Shown piece by piece: positions 26,522 through 36,849 of a stretch of 64,000 bases of DNA. The stretch is taken from assembly GCF_021650975.2 (NCBI RefSeq), contig NZ_CP091285.1:186001-250000 (forward strand). Direction: 5' to 3'. The DNA comes from Flavobacterium jumunjinense. GTDB lineage: Bacteria > Bacteroidota > Bacteroidia > Flavobacteriales > Flavobacteriaceae. Numbering within the stretch: position 1 is the stretch's first letter; each line of letters begins with the position of its first letter. The notes beneath the pieces were generated by a model, which searched no databases, was not told the origin of the DNA, and saw only the letters and a program-made list of their open reading frames with translations. A program made the translations under genes and the position numbers.

Positions 26522-28852
26522 TTATTTAATTCTATTCGAATTTTCGTCAATATCTCTTTCTTGATAATTTGAGTCTTTAATCTTTCCAAATTTATAACGT
26601 ATTGAAAGTGACATTTCTCTTGTATCAGTGTAATAAATTCCTTTAGAAGCTATATCATTTATTGTGAAATTTTCATTAAAATTCAAATTTCTAAAAACAT
26701 CATTAAAGCTTAAGGTACAATCAAAATTTTTAAACAATGTTTTAGATAATGCTAAATCCATTATGAATAATGAGTTTCTTTTAAAAACGCCCTCTTTTCG
26801 TTCTGTAAATCCCCAACCCGTAACAGAAAAATCAAATTCTTTTGGTAATTCAAAAATATGATTTGAATAATAGTACAAATAGGGTTTTGATGCATCAAAA
26901 ACAGCAGATTTATCTTCAATTTTGTTTAAAATAAAATTAAAACTGTTTGTAGAACTCCAAAAATCGTGTTTAAACGGAAGCGTAAATTCTAAATTTACAC
27001 CAGATTCTTTGTTATAATTAATCGCGTTAAATGCAATCAAGTTTATAGAAGGATCATACAAAAAAGCAAAATATACTGGGTCTTTGCTTCGAAAGAAATT
27101 TAGCTTTAGAGATTTATCTTTGTACTGAAAAGTCCCTGAAACCTCATCTGTTATTGTTGGGTTTAAATTGATATTTCTTGAAAACACTAAAAAAGGATTT
27201 GTGTAAATCGATATTTGACTTGTTGATGAATAATTGGGTCTTGAAATACTTTTTGCATAATTAAGACTTATTGTTTTTGTACTGTCAATTGAAATATCAA
27301 GTTGTATTTTAGGAAAAAAATTAGTGTAATTTTTATCAATCAATAAAAAATCATCAATTTTATATTTTCCTTTAATGTTTGTATTTTCTGTTCTTAAACC
27401 AAACAAATAATCTATTTTTTTAATTTTTCCAGATAATTGAGTATAACCCGCTATATTCTTCTCTTTAAAATTATAATTCGTACTTTCATTATTATTTGAA
27501 ATAAAATCTAAAACTTCAAAATTTGTATTTGCATCTGCTAATAAATATAATGCTCCAATTTCCCATTTCATTTCATTTTTAAATGATTTTTCCAAGTCTG
27601 TTCTTCCTGAAAACACATTCACATTAAATTTTTGATTTCTGTTTTGTGTTAAGTCAAATTGAGTGGTATCATAATTGTTTTGGATTACGCTATTTGATTT
27701 TTGATAAAAATTAGAGTATTGAAAACCAGTAAATAACTTTGCGTCTAAACGCTTTATTTTTTTGTTGTAATTAACAAATGAGTTTAAAAAATTTCTGTCT
27801 TCATCATTGTCATTCCATGTTTCAATATTATTTTGAACATTGTTTTGGTCTATAAAAGAATTAGTTGTGTTTTTGCCATTGTCTTTTTGAATTTTCCCAC
27901 TCAAATTGAATGATAAATAATCATCCTCATTAATTTGATGATAAAGACCACCTCCAAGAATAAATTGACGTCTTTTGGAGTACGATTCAGCTATAAAATT
28001 TGAGGTTATATTATTATTTGGAATTTCAAAATTATTACCAATACTTTCCCAAGGATTTAGTTGATTGTAGTTAAAATTAGTTTTTACTTCTGTTTTATTC
28101 TTTTTAAAACTTGAATGTATGCCCAAATAATTATTAAACCTTTTTTTTAAAGAAGCAACTTCAGATATATTCGTTTCAAATCCATCTTTTTTACTTAACC
28201 TTCTTATAATCAAAATCACTGCTTTTCCTTCTGCTTCATATTTCGACGAAGGATTTTTTATAATTTCTATAGTTTTTATATCCTCAACCGATAAAGCATT
28301 CAAATCATTCATTCCTACCTTTTGATTGTCTATATAAATTAATGGATTCCCTTTTCCAACAATCGATAGGCTTTCTTTGTCTCCACTTATTTGTATACCT
28401 GGAAGTTTTGATAGCAAATCCACTGGATTTGGTATAGCTTTAAAAATTGTATTAGTAATATCTACTTTTATATTCCCGTTTAAATTAGTAAAAGTCTTTT
28501 TTTTTCTTTTTAATACAATTTCGTTTAATTCAGTAAAACTGATTTTAGATAAAACTAATTTTAGGTCTAAATTTTGATTCAAAGTGATTTTTTGATCAAT
28601 ATCTTCAAATTCTTCGCAATTAATTTGAAGATTATAATTGCCTTCGTTTAATGAAGCAAAAAACAATTGTCCATCTACAATAGATTCTGTTTTAATAATT
28701 TGATTTGTTTCTGAATCAAATAAGTATGCATTACCTTCATTTATAATTTCATTTTTTGAACCTATAAGCTCTATTTTTAAAGTAAAACTATTTTGTGAGA
28801 ATCCAATTAAACAGAAGAAGAATAACGAGAATGAATAATAATTTTTAAGCAT
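26522..28852 (-). CDS. outer-membrane beta-barrel receptor, TonB-dependent-like
   Basis: 776 residues with a signal peptide (FSLFFFCLIGFSQ). An N-terminal carboxypeptidase-regulatory-like fold (about 20-100) precedes a plug-like region (IPNPVDLLSKLPGIQISGD) and a long beta-barrel with Asn/aromatic-rich strands ending in YTDTREMSLSIRYKFG. It fits the Bacteroidota outer-membrane beta-barrel family related to TonB receptors. No SusD partner is present. Large for a cassette gene. Confidence 0.85.
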   Translation of the reverse strand: MLKNYYSFSLFFFCLIGFSQNSFTLKIELIGSKNEIINEGNAYLFDSETNQIIKTESIVDGQLFFASLNEGNYNLQINCEEFEDIDQKITLNQNLDLKLVLSKISFTELNEIVLKRKKKTFTNLNGNIKVDITNTIFKAIPNPVDLLSKLPGIQISGDKESLSIVGKGNPLIYIDNQKVGMNDLNALSVEDIKTIEIIKNPSSKYEAEGKAVILIIRRLSKKDGFETNISEVASLKKRFNNYLGIHSSFKKNKTEVKTNFNYNQLNPWESIGNNFEIPNNNITSNFIAESYSKRRQFILGGGLYHQINEDDYLSFNLSGKIQKDNGKNTTNSFIDQNNVQNNIETWNDNDEDRNFLNSFVNYNKKIKRLDAKLFTGFQYSNFYQKSNSVIQNNYDTTQFDLTQNRNQKFNVNVFSGRTDLEKSFKNEMKWEIGALYLLADANTNFEVLDFISNNNESTNYNFKEKNIAGYTQLSGKIKKIDYLFGLRTENTNIKGKYKIDDFLLIDKNYTNFFPKIQLDISIDSTKTISLNYAKSISRPNYSSTSQISIYTNPFLVFSRNINLNPTITDEVSGTFQYKDKSLKLNFFRSKDPVYFAFLYDPSINLIAFNAINYNKESGVNLEFTLPFKHDFWSSTNSFNFILNKIEDKSAVFDASKPYLYYYSNHIFELPKEFDFSVTGWGFTERKEGVFKRNSLFIMDLALSKTLFKNFDCTLSFNDVFRNLNFNENFTINDIASKGIYYTDTREMSLSIRYKFGKIKDSNYQERDIDENSNRIK

Positions 28853-28892
28853 TTTATTTCTATAGTGTTTTCTAATTAATACTTCTGCAAAT

Positions 28893-28924
28893 AAAAAAAA
28901 ACACTCGTCAAAGTGTTCTTTTTT
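28893..28924 (-). terminator. bidirectional-looking hairpin terminator
   Basis: AACACT-CGTCAA-AGTGTT flanked by an A-run and a T-run, just after the LuxR-type regulator gene (minus strand) and before the barrel gene. Confidence 0.65.
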
Positions 28925-28953
28925 CTCGTATGATTTAAGTACTAGTACTGGTA

Positions 28954-29658
28954 CTATTTTTGAAATTTATTAATTAACTCTTTCCTATTAGAAACATTTA
29001 ACTTGCTGTAAATATTAGTAATATGTGTTTTAACAGTGCTTAAACTAATAAATAGCTCTTCTGCAATTTCTTTATTACTTTTACCATCTATTATGTGCTT
29101 TTTTATCTTTATTTCTTGATTACTAAGTTCTTCAATAATGGTCAATCTTTTTTGAGACTTAATTGAGTAAATAATATAGCTAAGAACTAGTATTATTATT
29201 CCAAAGATGATATTTAGGATTATGCTTAAAATTTGTTTCTTCTTTAGATGAATTAAATAATAACTATTCAATTCTCTTTCTAGGAAAAAATATTCAAGAT
29301 TATTTATTTCACTCGATTTCAATTCTTCAAGTAAACGAATATAATATTCTGAATTTAGTGAAATATCTTTTTGAAGTAATTTTTTTTCATTTAATTCTTT
29401 TAAACTTAAAAGTTTTATTGCTAAAGTTTTTAAAGAATCTTTTGAGTAAGTTCTAATTTTTTCTAAATAATCTTCTGTTGTAATAGACTTTATTTGCTTT
29501 TTAAACTTTCTAAACTTTTGTTCTTCTTCATCAATAAAATTATATTCTTTATCATAAATTTCTGAAAGCGATAGTTTTTTTGTCGGTATAGTTCTAGTAC
29601 TATTTTGTCCAAATAGTTTAAAGGTAATAATCAATAACAGGAAAATATATTTTTTCAT
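28954..29658 (-). CDS. membrane-tethered LuxR-type regulator
   Basis: 234 residues. A signal peptide (YIFLLLIITFKLFGQ) leads into a periplasmic helical region, a transmembrane helix (ILSIILNIIFGIIILVLSYI, about 138-160) and a C-terminal LuxR/GerE helix-turn-helix (IAEELFISLSTVKTHITNIY). The topology matches the Bacteroidota family in which a periplasmic sensor region is linked to a cytosolic DNA-binding domain. It precedes the barrel gene and may regulate it (inference). Confidence 0.8.
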   Translation of the reverse strand: MKKYIFLLLIITFKLFGQNSTRTIPTKKLSLSEIYDKEYNFIDEEEQKFRKFKKQIKSITTEDYLEKIRTYSKDSLKTLAIKLLSLKELNEKKLLQKDISLNSEYYIRLLEELKSSEINNLEYFFLERELNSYYLIHLKKKQILSIILNIIFGIIILVLSYIIYSIKSQKRLTIIEELSNQEIKIKKHIIDGKSNKEIAEELFISLSTVKTHITNIYSKLNVSNRKELINKFQK

Positions 29659-30017
29659 TTTTTATCTAAAAATTATTAAATTGAAAAATTCTCTATAACG
29701 TCAATATTATTTAGCATTTATTCACAAATGTATTAAATTTTAAAAAAAGACTTATTTTCAGGACAGGTCAAAATTGTTTACAACGTGTTTGTATTAGCTG
29801 CATCGTTTAATCCGCTTTGTAAAGTCTCCAACATTAAACTAAAATATATAAAAATCATTGATTTAAGAATTTGATAATTGAAAATTCTTTAGTAATAGTA
29901 AATTAACTATAATGTTGTATTGATTAAACCACAAAGGCAGATGACTTTGCGAAGCGGAGTTTAAAATTTAGCATTTTAAAAGAGTTGTCCAACTGTGAAT
30001 ACTATTTTAATAAGGCT
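29659..30017. repeat. island spacer with family 3 repeat, copy 2
   Basis: The repeat core is at about 29828-29958. CCGCTTTGTAAAGTC (29811) and GACTTTGCGAAGCGG (29942) are inverted at 13 of 15 positions, giving a long stem. AAC at 29782 and GTT at 29983 could be the half-cores. No gene seen. Confidence 0.6.
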
Positions 30018-31409
30018 TTAATTCTTATTTAATTTGATGATTTTTTTTATTGATGTTCCATTTAAAGTATTAACTTTTAAAAAGTAAATACCCGAATTTA
30101 AATTACTTAAATCTATTTCTTTAAGATTTGAATTAAACATTATTTTACCACTAATATCATAAACTTCTGTCAGTAATAAAGTTTCATTATCTTTTAATAA
30201 AATATTTAATTTATCAAATATCGGATTAGGGTAAACAAGGAAATCTAATTTTAAATGATTTGAATTTGATAAAACTTCGTCCCCTATTAATCTTATTAAT
30301 CTTGAATGTGCTTGTCCGTTATATGTAGTAAATCCCCCACCAAGAATTATTTTTTCATCAGACTGTTTTATTATTGATATTATACGATTATCAAAACCAG
30401 TACCAATATCAAAAGAAATATCTTTTGAACCATCAGAATTTAAGCGTAATAAGTAAGTTTGATTTTGATTTTGATAAGTCGTAAATTGTCCTCCTACTAT
30501 AATTTTTCCATTTTGTTGTAAAATTAATGGATATGTACTACCATTAAATCCGGCACCAATACTAAAAGAAGTATCTTTTGTTCCATCACTGTTTAATCTT
30601 ATTAAATAATTTTGTGGTTGTCCTTGATATGAAGTAAACCAACCACTCACAATAATTTTACCATCAGGCTGTGTTATTGTACTATTTGGATTTGGATTAA
30701 AACCTGTTCCAATATCAAAACTTGCATCTTTCGTTCCATCAGAATTGAATCTAATTAAACCATTTTGAGATTGACCTAAAAAAGTTGTAAAACCTCCAGC
30801 AACAATAATTTTACCATCATTTTGAATAGAAATATTATTAACAACTCCATTTAAAACTCCATTGATATTGAAGCTTGAATCAATTGTACCGTCTACATTC
30901 AATCTAATGACATTATTTTGAGATTGACCATTAAATACTGTAAAATTGCCGCCAATAATAATTTTATTGTCGTTTTGAATAGCAATATAAGATACGTTTC
31001 CATTGAATCCAGTTCCTAAATTAAAAGTGTTATCGATAGAGCCATCAGAATTCAATCTAATTAAACTTTTATAGGATAGATTTTGATATGTTGTAAAACC
31101 ACCCCCAACTAATATCTTTTCATCATCTTGCACAGAAATACATCCAACAAATTGATTAAATCCAGCCCCAATATCAAAACTAGTATCTTTTGTTCCGTCT
31201 GAATTTAAACGAATTAATCTATTATTAGTAATCCCTTGAAACATAGTAAACTGACCTCCTACTATAATTTTATCATCATTTTGAATTACAGTAACAAATA
31301 CATTATTATTAAAACCTGATGATATATTAAATGAAGGGTCATTATTAGCAGGATTTTGACAATATACAAATTGTAAAAACATTGTAAAAAGTAAAAATAT
31401 GTTTTTCAT
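30018..31409 (-). CDS. T9SS-secreted delta-60 repeat protein
   Basis: 463 residues with a signal peptide (IFLLFTMFLQFVYCQ) and seven or so repeats of about 50 residues with the pattern RLNSDGTKDTSFDIGAGFN...KIIVGGQFT, i.e. delta-60/beta-propeller-like repeats. The last 75 residues are a type IX secretion sorting domain (YPNPIFDKLNI ... GIYFLKV). Extracellular or surface role; ligand unknown. Confidence 0.85.
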   Translation of the reverse strand: MKNIFLLFTMFLQFVYCQNPANNDPSFNISSGFNNNVFVTVIQNDDKIIVGGQFTMFQGITNNRLIRLNSDGTKDTSFDIGAGFNQFVGCISVQDDEKILVGGGFTTYQNLSYKSLIRLNSDGSIDNTFNLGTGFNGNVSYIAIQNDNKIIIGGNFTVFNGQSQNNVIRLNVDGTIDSSFNINGVLNGVVNNISIQNDGKIIVAGGFTTFLGQSQNGLIRFNSDGTKDASFDIGTGFNPNPNSTITQPDGKIIVSGWFTSYQGQPQNYLIRLNSDGTKDTSFSIGAGFNGSTYPLILQQNGKIIVGGQFTTYQNQNQTYLLRLNSDGSKDISFDIGTGFDNRIISIIKQSDEKIILGGGFTTYNGQAHSRLIRLIGDEVLSNSNHLKLDFLVYPNPIFDKLNILLKDNETLLLTEVYDISGKIMFNSNLKEIDLSNLNSGIYFLKVNTLNGTSIKKIIKLNKN

Positions 31410-31894
31410 AATTGAAATTTAAAGGTTTATATATTTTGAGGTTTCGTTTTTAATAAATTTTCTTACAACGAACACGTATACGAAAAGTAATTATGGAAAA
31501 TTATATGAAATACAGAAAAAAATTAATGACAGACAAAGAAAAAGATTTGATTTTGAATCACCAAACGATGTGGTTAACCAAAAAGCTACACTTGCAACTT
31601 GAATCCAGCTTAAAATAATAATTTATTGATATATTCCACAAGCCTATCCAAAAGAATAATAGATTGTAAAACTCAAAATTAATAACATAAACACTCCTTT
31701 TCATTCGCTCTCTCTAATTACGCACAACTTATATGTTTATTACAAACGTCATTCTTTTTATTAAAAAAAGCATAATATTATAAATAATTAAACATACTTT
31801 TATTTTTCTTCAAACTTCTTCTATATACAAGAATACAAAACTCAATCATTTTCATTTTGAAAGAATTAGACAACAGCTATTCGTTAATGGTAGT
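31410..31894. other. 485-nt spacer with transposase remnant and cassette-end-like sequence
   Basis: Holds the IS30-like fragment (separate entry), an AAC core at about 31467 (TTACAACGAACACG), and an AACAGCTATTCGTTAATG junction near 31873. No intact gene. Confidence 0.5.
31495..31602 (+). pseudogene. C-terminal remnant of an IS30-family transposase
   Basis: In one plus-strand frame the tail KKINDRQRKRFDFESPNDV then NQKATLAT resembles the end of IS30 transposases (NxRPRKxLxFxTPxEV). The DDE domain and inverted repeats are absent. The overlapping 41-residue ATG-initiated frame was rejected in its favour. Confidence 0.5.
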
Positions 31895-33601
31895 TTAATT
31901 CTTTATAAATTTTCGTATGATACTTTGATTTTTATCATTTACAATTTTAATAATGTATATACCAGTAGCTAAATCACCTATATTTAGATTTCTTTTAAAT
32001 TCTGAATTAATCACTAATTGTCCATTAATAGAATAAACAGCTAATACTCCATTTTCATATATTTCTGGGATTGTAAGATATAATACATTTTTACTTGGAT
32101 TAGGATATAGTAAAAAATCATCTCTATTAAAGTCATAAGTATTTAAACTAAAATCACTTATCTTAACAACCATTACATCTTGATTACCATGTGATGTTAA
32201 ATTCAAATTATCTAATGAATTATTAATGTATGCACTCCCAAAAAAATTACTAATACTAAAATAATTTCCAAATGAATCCGCAACAACGGAATTACCAATA
32301 TCATCTTGATTACTACCTATACATTTTACCCAATTAAAATTTCCAGAGCTAGAGTATTCAGCAATAAAAATATCAGAACCACCTAGGGTACTATTTATAG
32401 CTACATTATTTCCATTACTAAAATCACAGGTATTATTGAATTTTCCAGTTATGCATATATTTCCATTAGGATTTATTGCTACAGATGTACCATAACCATT
32501 ACCTATTAAATGTTTCGCCCAAATAAAATCACCGTTTGAATTTAATTTTAATAGAAAAGGATTATATCCACTATTTGGTGGACAAGTTAAAAAATAGTTG
32601 TTATTACTCGGATCAAAATCAATAGTTCCAGAAAAATCACCAGTTATGATTAAGTTGTCTGATTGATCCAAAGCAAGACTCTTAGCTGAATTTGGATCTG
32701 AACCTTCCATACTTTTAGCCCATAGAAAATTTCCATCATTATCTAATTTTAGTATAAAAATATCCGTTGAGCCCAAAGTGTGGGGCGTCATAAAAAATGT
32801 TCCAGAGATACTAGGATCGAAATCTGTAGTTTCATGAAAGTTACCACATAAGTATATATTTCCATTAGAATCTGTTATTATACCCTCTGAGCGTTGCAAA
32901 ATTGAACCTGAACCAATTTGTTTTGCCCATTGTAAATTACCAATACTATTCCATTTTGCAATAAATATATCATAAATATTATCTTGACCAACTGTTGGAA
33001 TAAGTGAAACTGTATCAGAAAAAAAAGTTTCTTTGTTAAAATATCCGGAAAGATAGATATCTCCATTTGAATCTACTTTGAATCCCGAAAGGTCTTTAAC
33101 ACCAAGTCCACCAATTTTTTTGGCATAGACAAAGTTACCATTTGAATCAAGTTTTGATAAGTAAATATCCGATATTGAATAAGGGCCACCAGTAGTAGCA
33201 GTTAGATTAAAAATTCCTAAACCTGGATCAAAATCTACAGTATTGTAAAATTTTCCAACTGAATATACATTACCATTGATGTCAGTACCCACTCTATAAC
33301 CCTCACTATCAAGAGTTCCAGAAAATATAACCCCCCATAATATATTTCCATTATTGTTGTATTTAGCTAAAAATGCATCATTCCCAGAAACTCCATCAAC
33401 AGGATAATTACCCGTTCCAATATCTAAATCTACACTTGATTGATAGCTTCCGGTTATATAAACGTTATCATTTTGGTCTACATTTAAGCCCATTCCACAA
33501 TCAAAATAATTACCTCCAATTCTGCCAGCCCATTCTATAGTTGGCGCTTGAGAAAATAATTTTGTAAAGCATAACAAAAATAATATTATTGTTTTTTTCA
33601 T
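31895..33601 (-). CDS. T9SS-secreted SBBP-repeat protein
   Basis: 568 residues with a signal peptide (TIILFLLCFTKLFSQ). About ten SBBP-type beta-propeller repeats follow, each with GNxYxTGxFxxTxDFD and NGNFxWAKxxG signatures. A C-terminal type IX sorting domain (YPNPSKNVLYL ... GIYIIKI) closes the protein. Likely an extracellular surface protein. Confidence 0.85.
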   Translation of the reverse strand: MKKTIILFLLCFTKLFSQAPTIEWAGRIGGNYFDCGMGLNVDQNDNVYITGSYQSSVDLDIGTGNYPVDGVSGNDAFLAKYNNNGNILWGVIFSGTLDSEGYRVGTDINGNVYSVGKFYNTVDFDPGLGIFNLTATTGGPYSISDIYLSKLDSNGNFVYAKKIGGLGVKDLSGFKVDSNGDIYLSGYFNKETFFSDTVSLIPTVGQDNIYDIFIAKWNSIGNLQWAKQIGSGSILQRSEGIITDSNGNIYLCGNFHETTDFDPSISGTFFMTPHTLGSTDIFILKLDNDGNFLWAKSMEGSDPNSAKSLALDQSDNLIITGDFSGTIDFDPSNNNYFLTCPPNSGYNPFLLKLNSNGDFIWAKHLIGNGYGTSVAINPNGNICITGKFNNTCDFSNGNNVAINSTLGGSDIFIAEYSSSGNFNWVKCIGSNQDDIGNSVVADSFGNYFSISNFFGSAYINNSLDNLNLTSHGNQDVMVVKISDFSLNTYDFNRDDFLLYPNPSKNVLYLTIPEIYENGVLAVYSINGQLVINSEFKRNLNIGDLATGIYIIKIVNDKNQSIIRKFIKN

Positions 33602-34044
33602 ATAGTTGTTTTTGTTAGAAGATGTAAATTAATTGAAAAGGTTGCTTTATCTTAAAAATTTTATGGCTTGCTGATAAACCACCTCTAACTTTCTGTGAAT
33701 ATCGCGGTTTTTTTGGACTAAATTAAGCTGTATTGCCAAATTTGCAAAATCATTCCAAATACAAAACCAACTTCCCATTAAACCTAAAGCACAAATCCGT
33801 TGTAGTAGCTTTTAGTGGCTGGCTTTTATCCGCTTCGTAAAATCTACAACATTAAACTAAAACATAAAGAATCAATGACTTAAATAATTAAAAACTCTTT
33901 ATTAATAGCAAATTAACTGAAATGTATTGATTAAACCGCAAAGGCAGGTGACTTTGCGGAGTAATTGTTTTTATAAATTATTTTAAATTTTTAATCGTAG
34001 AGAGATGTTATGCTACAGCTACCCTGTTAGCTGTAGCGGTTTTA
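33602..34044. repeat. island spacer with family 3 repeat, copy 3
   Basis: The core is at about 33830-33962 with CCGCTTCGTAAAATCT and AGGTGACTTTGCGG arms in inverse orientation. The next half-core GTTAGCTGTAGCGG begins near 34028. No ORF of substance. Confidence 0.6.
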
Positions 34045-34698
34045 TCAATTAAATTCAAGTTCATATTCTTTGTCAGCAACTTTTATTTTTCCTTTTACTT
34101 TCCATTTTTCTGCCATTTCTTGGGTTGGAAACCATTTTCTGTTCGGATTTGAAATCACAAATAATCCGTTATCGTTTCCAATGGCAACAAAATCCTCTCT
34201 TTTAGGCCCTTTTGAAAAATATTCAGTCTTTGTCTTTTCAATTATTTCTTTTCCAATTTGCAAAGGTTGATCAATTACAAGTCCAATTTCGTTAATATTT
34301 AAAATAGTTTCAACAGAAAAAGGTTTGTCTGTCTGATTATTCAAGTCTGTTCTACAAATGAATTCAAAAATATTTCTATTATTGTCAAAGAAATAAATTG
34401 CTTTCGCTTTCCAATTCTCAAAGTCAGTTATAAAAGTATTTTCAGTTTCAATTAAACTTGTCCGTTTCAAAATCCAATCTATTGCGTCATTCAACATATT
34501 TGTCGGAATATTAAAAGCAAAATGATATTTTGGATTATGATTTTCTTCGGTTAACTCAAAAATGAGTTTTGAAGTTCCAACTGCAAAAGAAATGCTTGTT
34601 TCAGTTTCAATAATTTTTTGAAATCCAATTGTATTTTCGTAAAATTTTTTGGTTTCGATTAAGTTATTTGTCAATAAAGTTAATTCTTGAATTTTCAT
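34045..34698 (-). CDS. glyoxalase/VOC-fold protein
   Basis: 217 residues. The N-terminal half (MKIQELTLLTNNLIETKKFYENTIGF) is a recognisable vicinal-oxygen-chelate beta-alpha-beta-beta-beta module, and the second half repeats it more weakly (INEIGLVIDQ). Cytosolic; substrate unknown. A single cassette gene. Confidence 0.75.
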   Translation of the reverse strand: MKIQELTLLTNNLIETKKFYENTIGFQKIIETETSISFAVGTSKLIFELTEENHNPKYHFAFNIPTNMLNDAIDWILKRTSLIETENTFITDFENWKAKAIYFFDNNRNIFEFICRTDLNNQTDKPFSVETILNINEIGLVIDQPLQIGKEIIEKTKTEYFSKGPKREDFVAIGNDNGLFVISNPNRKWFPTQEMAEKWKVKGKIKVADKEYELEFN

Positions 34699-34895
34699 TT
34701 AAGCGATCGGATTTGCGGTTACAACTATCGTTCGGCCGCTTGTGGCAGTTGCGTAAATTTATAACAAAAGATTACAAGTACAAAACTCCTCATAAAATTT
34801 TCGGAGACTCGAGCACTATGTGCAAACTGATGAAGTAAAATTCTGAACGCAAGCCATACCTAGCAATTGCTCCAAATGGCTATTAGCAGTAGTAT

Positions 34896-35420
34896 TTATA
34901 TTCCATCACCACAAACTTCCACCTTAGTTATTTTATAATTTCCAATACCAATTTTTGAATCAGTAAAATAAATACATTTTAAACATCGCTCTAAAGAATG
35001 TCTTGAATAATTGTGAGGAATATTTTCTCCAAAATAATATTCAGAGCCAAATATTACTGGTAGAGTAATTTTGTCTGATATTTTAGCAAATCTATTTGTA
35101 TTTTTAAAAATATAAGTAAAGCCTTTATTTTCTTTTGAGTTTAATACCCAAACACATATTTCAAAATCTTTTTCGCTTTCAACATCATTATTCATAAAAT
35201 TTAAACCATATTCATTTTTATCATTAACATCATTTTTTTTTAGTTCCGAAATGGATTTCAAAACTTCGGTCTTGATTTCTTCTGGAAAGTCAAACATAAT
35301 TCTGTTTACCAAAATTTCTTTTTTTTCTTCAATGTTCTGTTTAGATTTCTTTTTACAAGAAAGAGTAAACAAAGAAATGGTTAGTAGACAAAAAATAGTT
35401 AATGATTTTAGATATCTCAT
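34896..35420 (-). CDS. lipoprotein of unknown function, 174 residues
   Basis: Lipobox FTLSC at Cys22 after a hydrophobic signal. The rest is mixed alpha/beta with two Cys pairs near the C-terminus (ERCLKCIYF, VEVCGDG). No family recognised. Confidence 0.6.
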   Translation of the reverse strand: MRYLKSLTIFCLLTISLFTLSCKKKSKQNIEEKKEILVNRIMFDFPEEIKTEVLKSISELKKNDVNDKNEYGLNFMNNDVESEKDFEICVWVLNSKENKGFTYIFKNTNRFAKISDKITLPVIFGSEYYFGENIPHNYSRHSLERCLKCIYFTDSKIGIGNYKITKVEVCGDGI

Positions 35421-35510
35421 TTTGTTTTTTTAATATTTATACTAACTTTTTGCATCTAAAAGAAGTGGCGACGAGCCAAAAAAAAAATAACAAAACATTC
35501 CATTCGGCAG

Positions 35511-35531
35511 CGGATTTTCCTACGGAAAATC
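35511..35531. repeat. perfect hairpin in a cassette spacer
   Basis: GGATTTTCC-TAC-GGAAAATCC, a 9-bp perfect stem with a 3-nt loop within the repeat between 34896-35420 and 35570-36226. It lacks a T-run, so it is more likely part of an attC-like fold than a terminator. Confidence 0.6.
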
Positions 35532-35569
35532 CGGAAGTAGCCATAGTAAACCTCAGTAACCAGCAGTTT

Positions 35570-36226
35570 TTAACTTATCCACAACAGTTCTTCTTTATAA
35601 AACTTCCATTTTCCGTTTTTTCTCAAATAAACAATGATTGACTCATGTCCCAATAAATAGTCCCCTTGAGATTCAATTTGAATAATTGCTACAGTTTTCG
35701 ATTTATTAAAAATAGGAATTGAATTTGAACTTTTTCCACTTCCAAATAATTTTCTATAATTTTCCCAATAATCATCATTTTCTGTTTCCTCAATTTTTTT
35801 CAAATCAGAAGGCGTTAAAACCCAGCATTTTTTTAGTTGATCTTTGTCCCAAAGTTTAGTTTTTGTACAGATTTGATTTTTTAAATGTATTTTATTTTCA
35901 ATATTTACAATACTATCAGGTAATTCGTCTATTAAGTTGACTAATGTTTCTGAATGCGGTATAGAAAAACACATTAATTTTCTAAATTTTAAAGAGTCAT
36001 TTTCTATTGAAGCATTTTCAGAGTATATTTCGTTTAAAAATTTATAAACTTCATTTTCAGAAATAACTTCTTTATTTAGTTTCAATTCAGCGTAAGATGA
36101 ATAAATATAATTATGAGTAAATTTATATATATGATTTGTAAAAATTACAATTATAAAAAAACCAAGACTAATTATGAAAATATTAGTTAGATAATTTTTT
36201 CTTTTATTTTTCTTAAAAATTTTCAT
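35570..36226 (-). CDS. single-pass membrane protein, 218 residues
   Basis: A basic N-terminus (MKIFKKNKRKNYL) and one transmembrane helix (IFIISLGFFIIVIF) anchor an extracytoplasmic mixed domain. No domain recognised. Confidence 0.6.
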   Translation of the reverse strand: MKIFKKNKRKNYLTNIFIISLGFFIIVIFTNHIYKFTHNYIYSSYAELKLNKEVISENEVYKFLNEIYSENASIENDSLKFRKLMCFSIPHSETLVNLIDELPDSIVNIENKIHLKNQICTKTKLWDKDQLKKCWVLTPSDLKKIEETENDDYWENYRKLFGSGKSSNSIPIFNKSKTVAIIQIESQGDYLLGHESIIVYLRKNGKWKFYKEELLWIS

Positions 36227-36248
36227 TTAGTAATTTCTAATTGCTGTA

Positions 36249-36370
36249 ATGTTTGGGTGTATACGCAGTAGCAGATTTTCAACACTACACTTTGTGAAAA
36301 TACAAAAATTTTGGTTAAGCACAAATTTTCAAAAAACGCCCGAAATCCGCTATTCCTTATACACCATGTT
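36249..36370. repeat. family 2-like attC-like repeat
   Basis: Ends GTGTATACGCAGTAGCAGATTT and AAATCCGCTATTCC...TATACAC pair with each other at most positions, giving a roughly 20-bp imperfect stem. The stop codon of the next gene lies inside it. Confidence 0.6.
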
Positions 36371-36794
36371 GTGGTGTCGTTTTTATTTTTAATTCAGTTC
36401 CAATTTCTGGTTTAACTTTTTGTTTTTTATCAATTGGTTTAATTAAATACCAATAAATTCCATGTTTTCTTCTTTCCAATTCTTTTTCCACTGCAATTTC
36501 TCGGTCTTTTTGAGTTTTGAAAGAATTACTTATGTGTTTCGATTTTATCTCACAATCAAACATAATTTCAGAATCAGCAATTAGAAGTGTGCCAGACAGA
36601 ACTCTTTTCGCGATGATCCATTTTGTTTCCGTTTTCAAGTCAACAATTTCAGTATCTGGTGGAATTCCATTTTCGTTATGTTGCAATTCAGTCAGAAGTC
36701 CAATTCCAGGTATATTAAAACACTCGATTATTTTTACAAAACCTGATTTCATTTGATTATTCATTAATCTTGTTAAAAGCTGTGAAAAACGCAC
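36357..36794 (-). CDS. small protein with EF-Tu domain-2-like motif
   Basis: The region ECFNIPGIGLLTEL ... SGTLLIADSEI recalls the second beta-barrel domain of translational GTPases, but there is no GTPase domain. A start at MNNQMKSGF or MKSGF is as likely as the longest one. The C-terminus (TPQHGV*) reads into the adjacent repeat. Function unknown. Confidence 0.5.
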   Translation of the reverse strand: MRFSQLLTRLMNNQMKSGFVKIIECFNIPGIGLLTELQHNENGIPPDTEIVDLKTETKWIIAKRVLSGTLLIADSEIMFDCEIKSKHISNSFKTQKDREIAVEKELERRKHGIYWYLIKPIDKKQKVKPEIGTELKIKTTPQHGV

Positions 36795-36849
36795 CTTGGC
36801 TTATTAATTAATTTATGACTTTTAAAATTCCCCCCACTGATTAAACCTC

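Noticed and set aside
31493..31618. 41-residue plus-strand ORF
   Set aside because: An overlapping frame matches the IS30 transposase tail better; the ATG frame has no other support.
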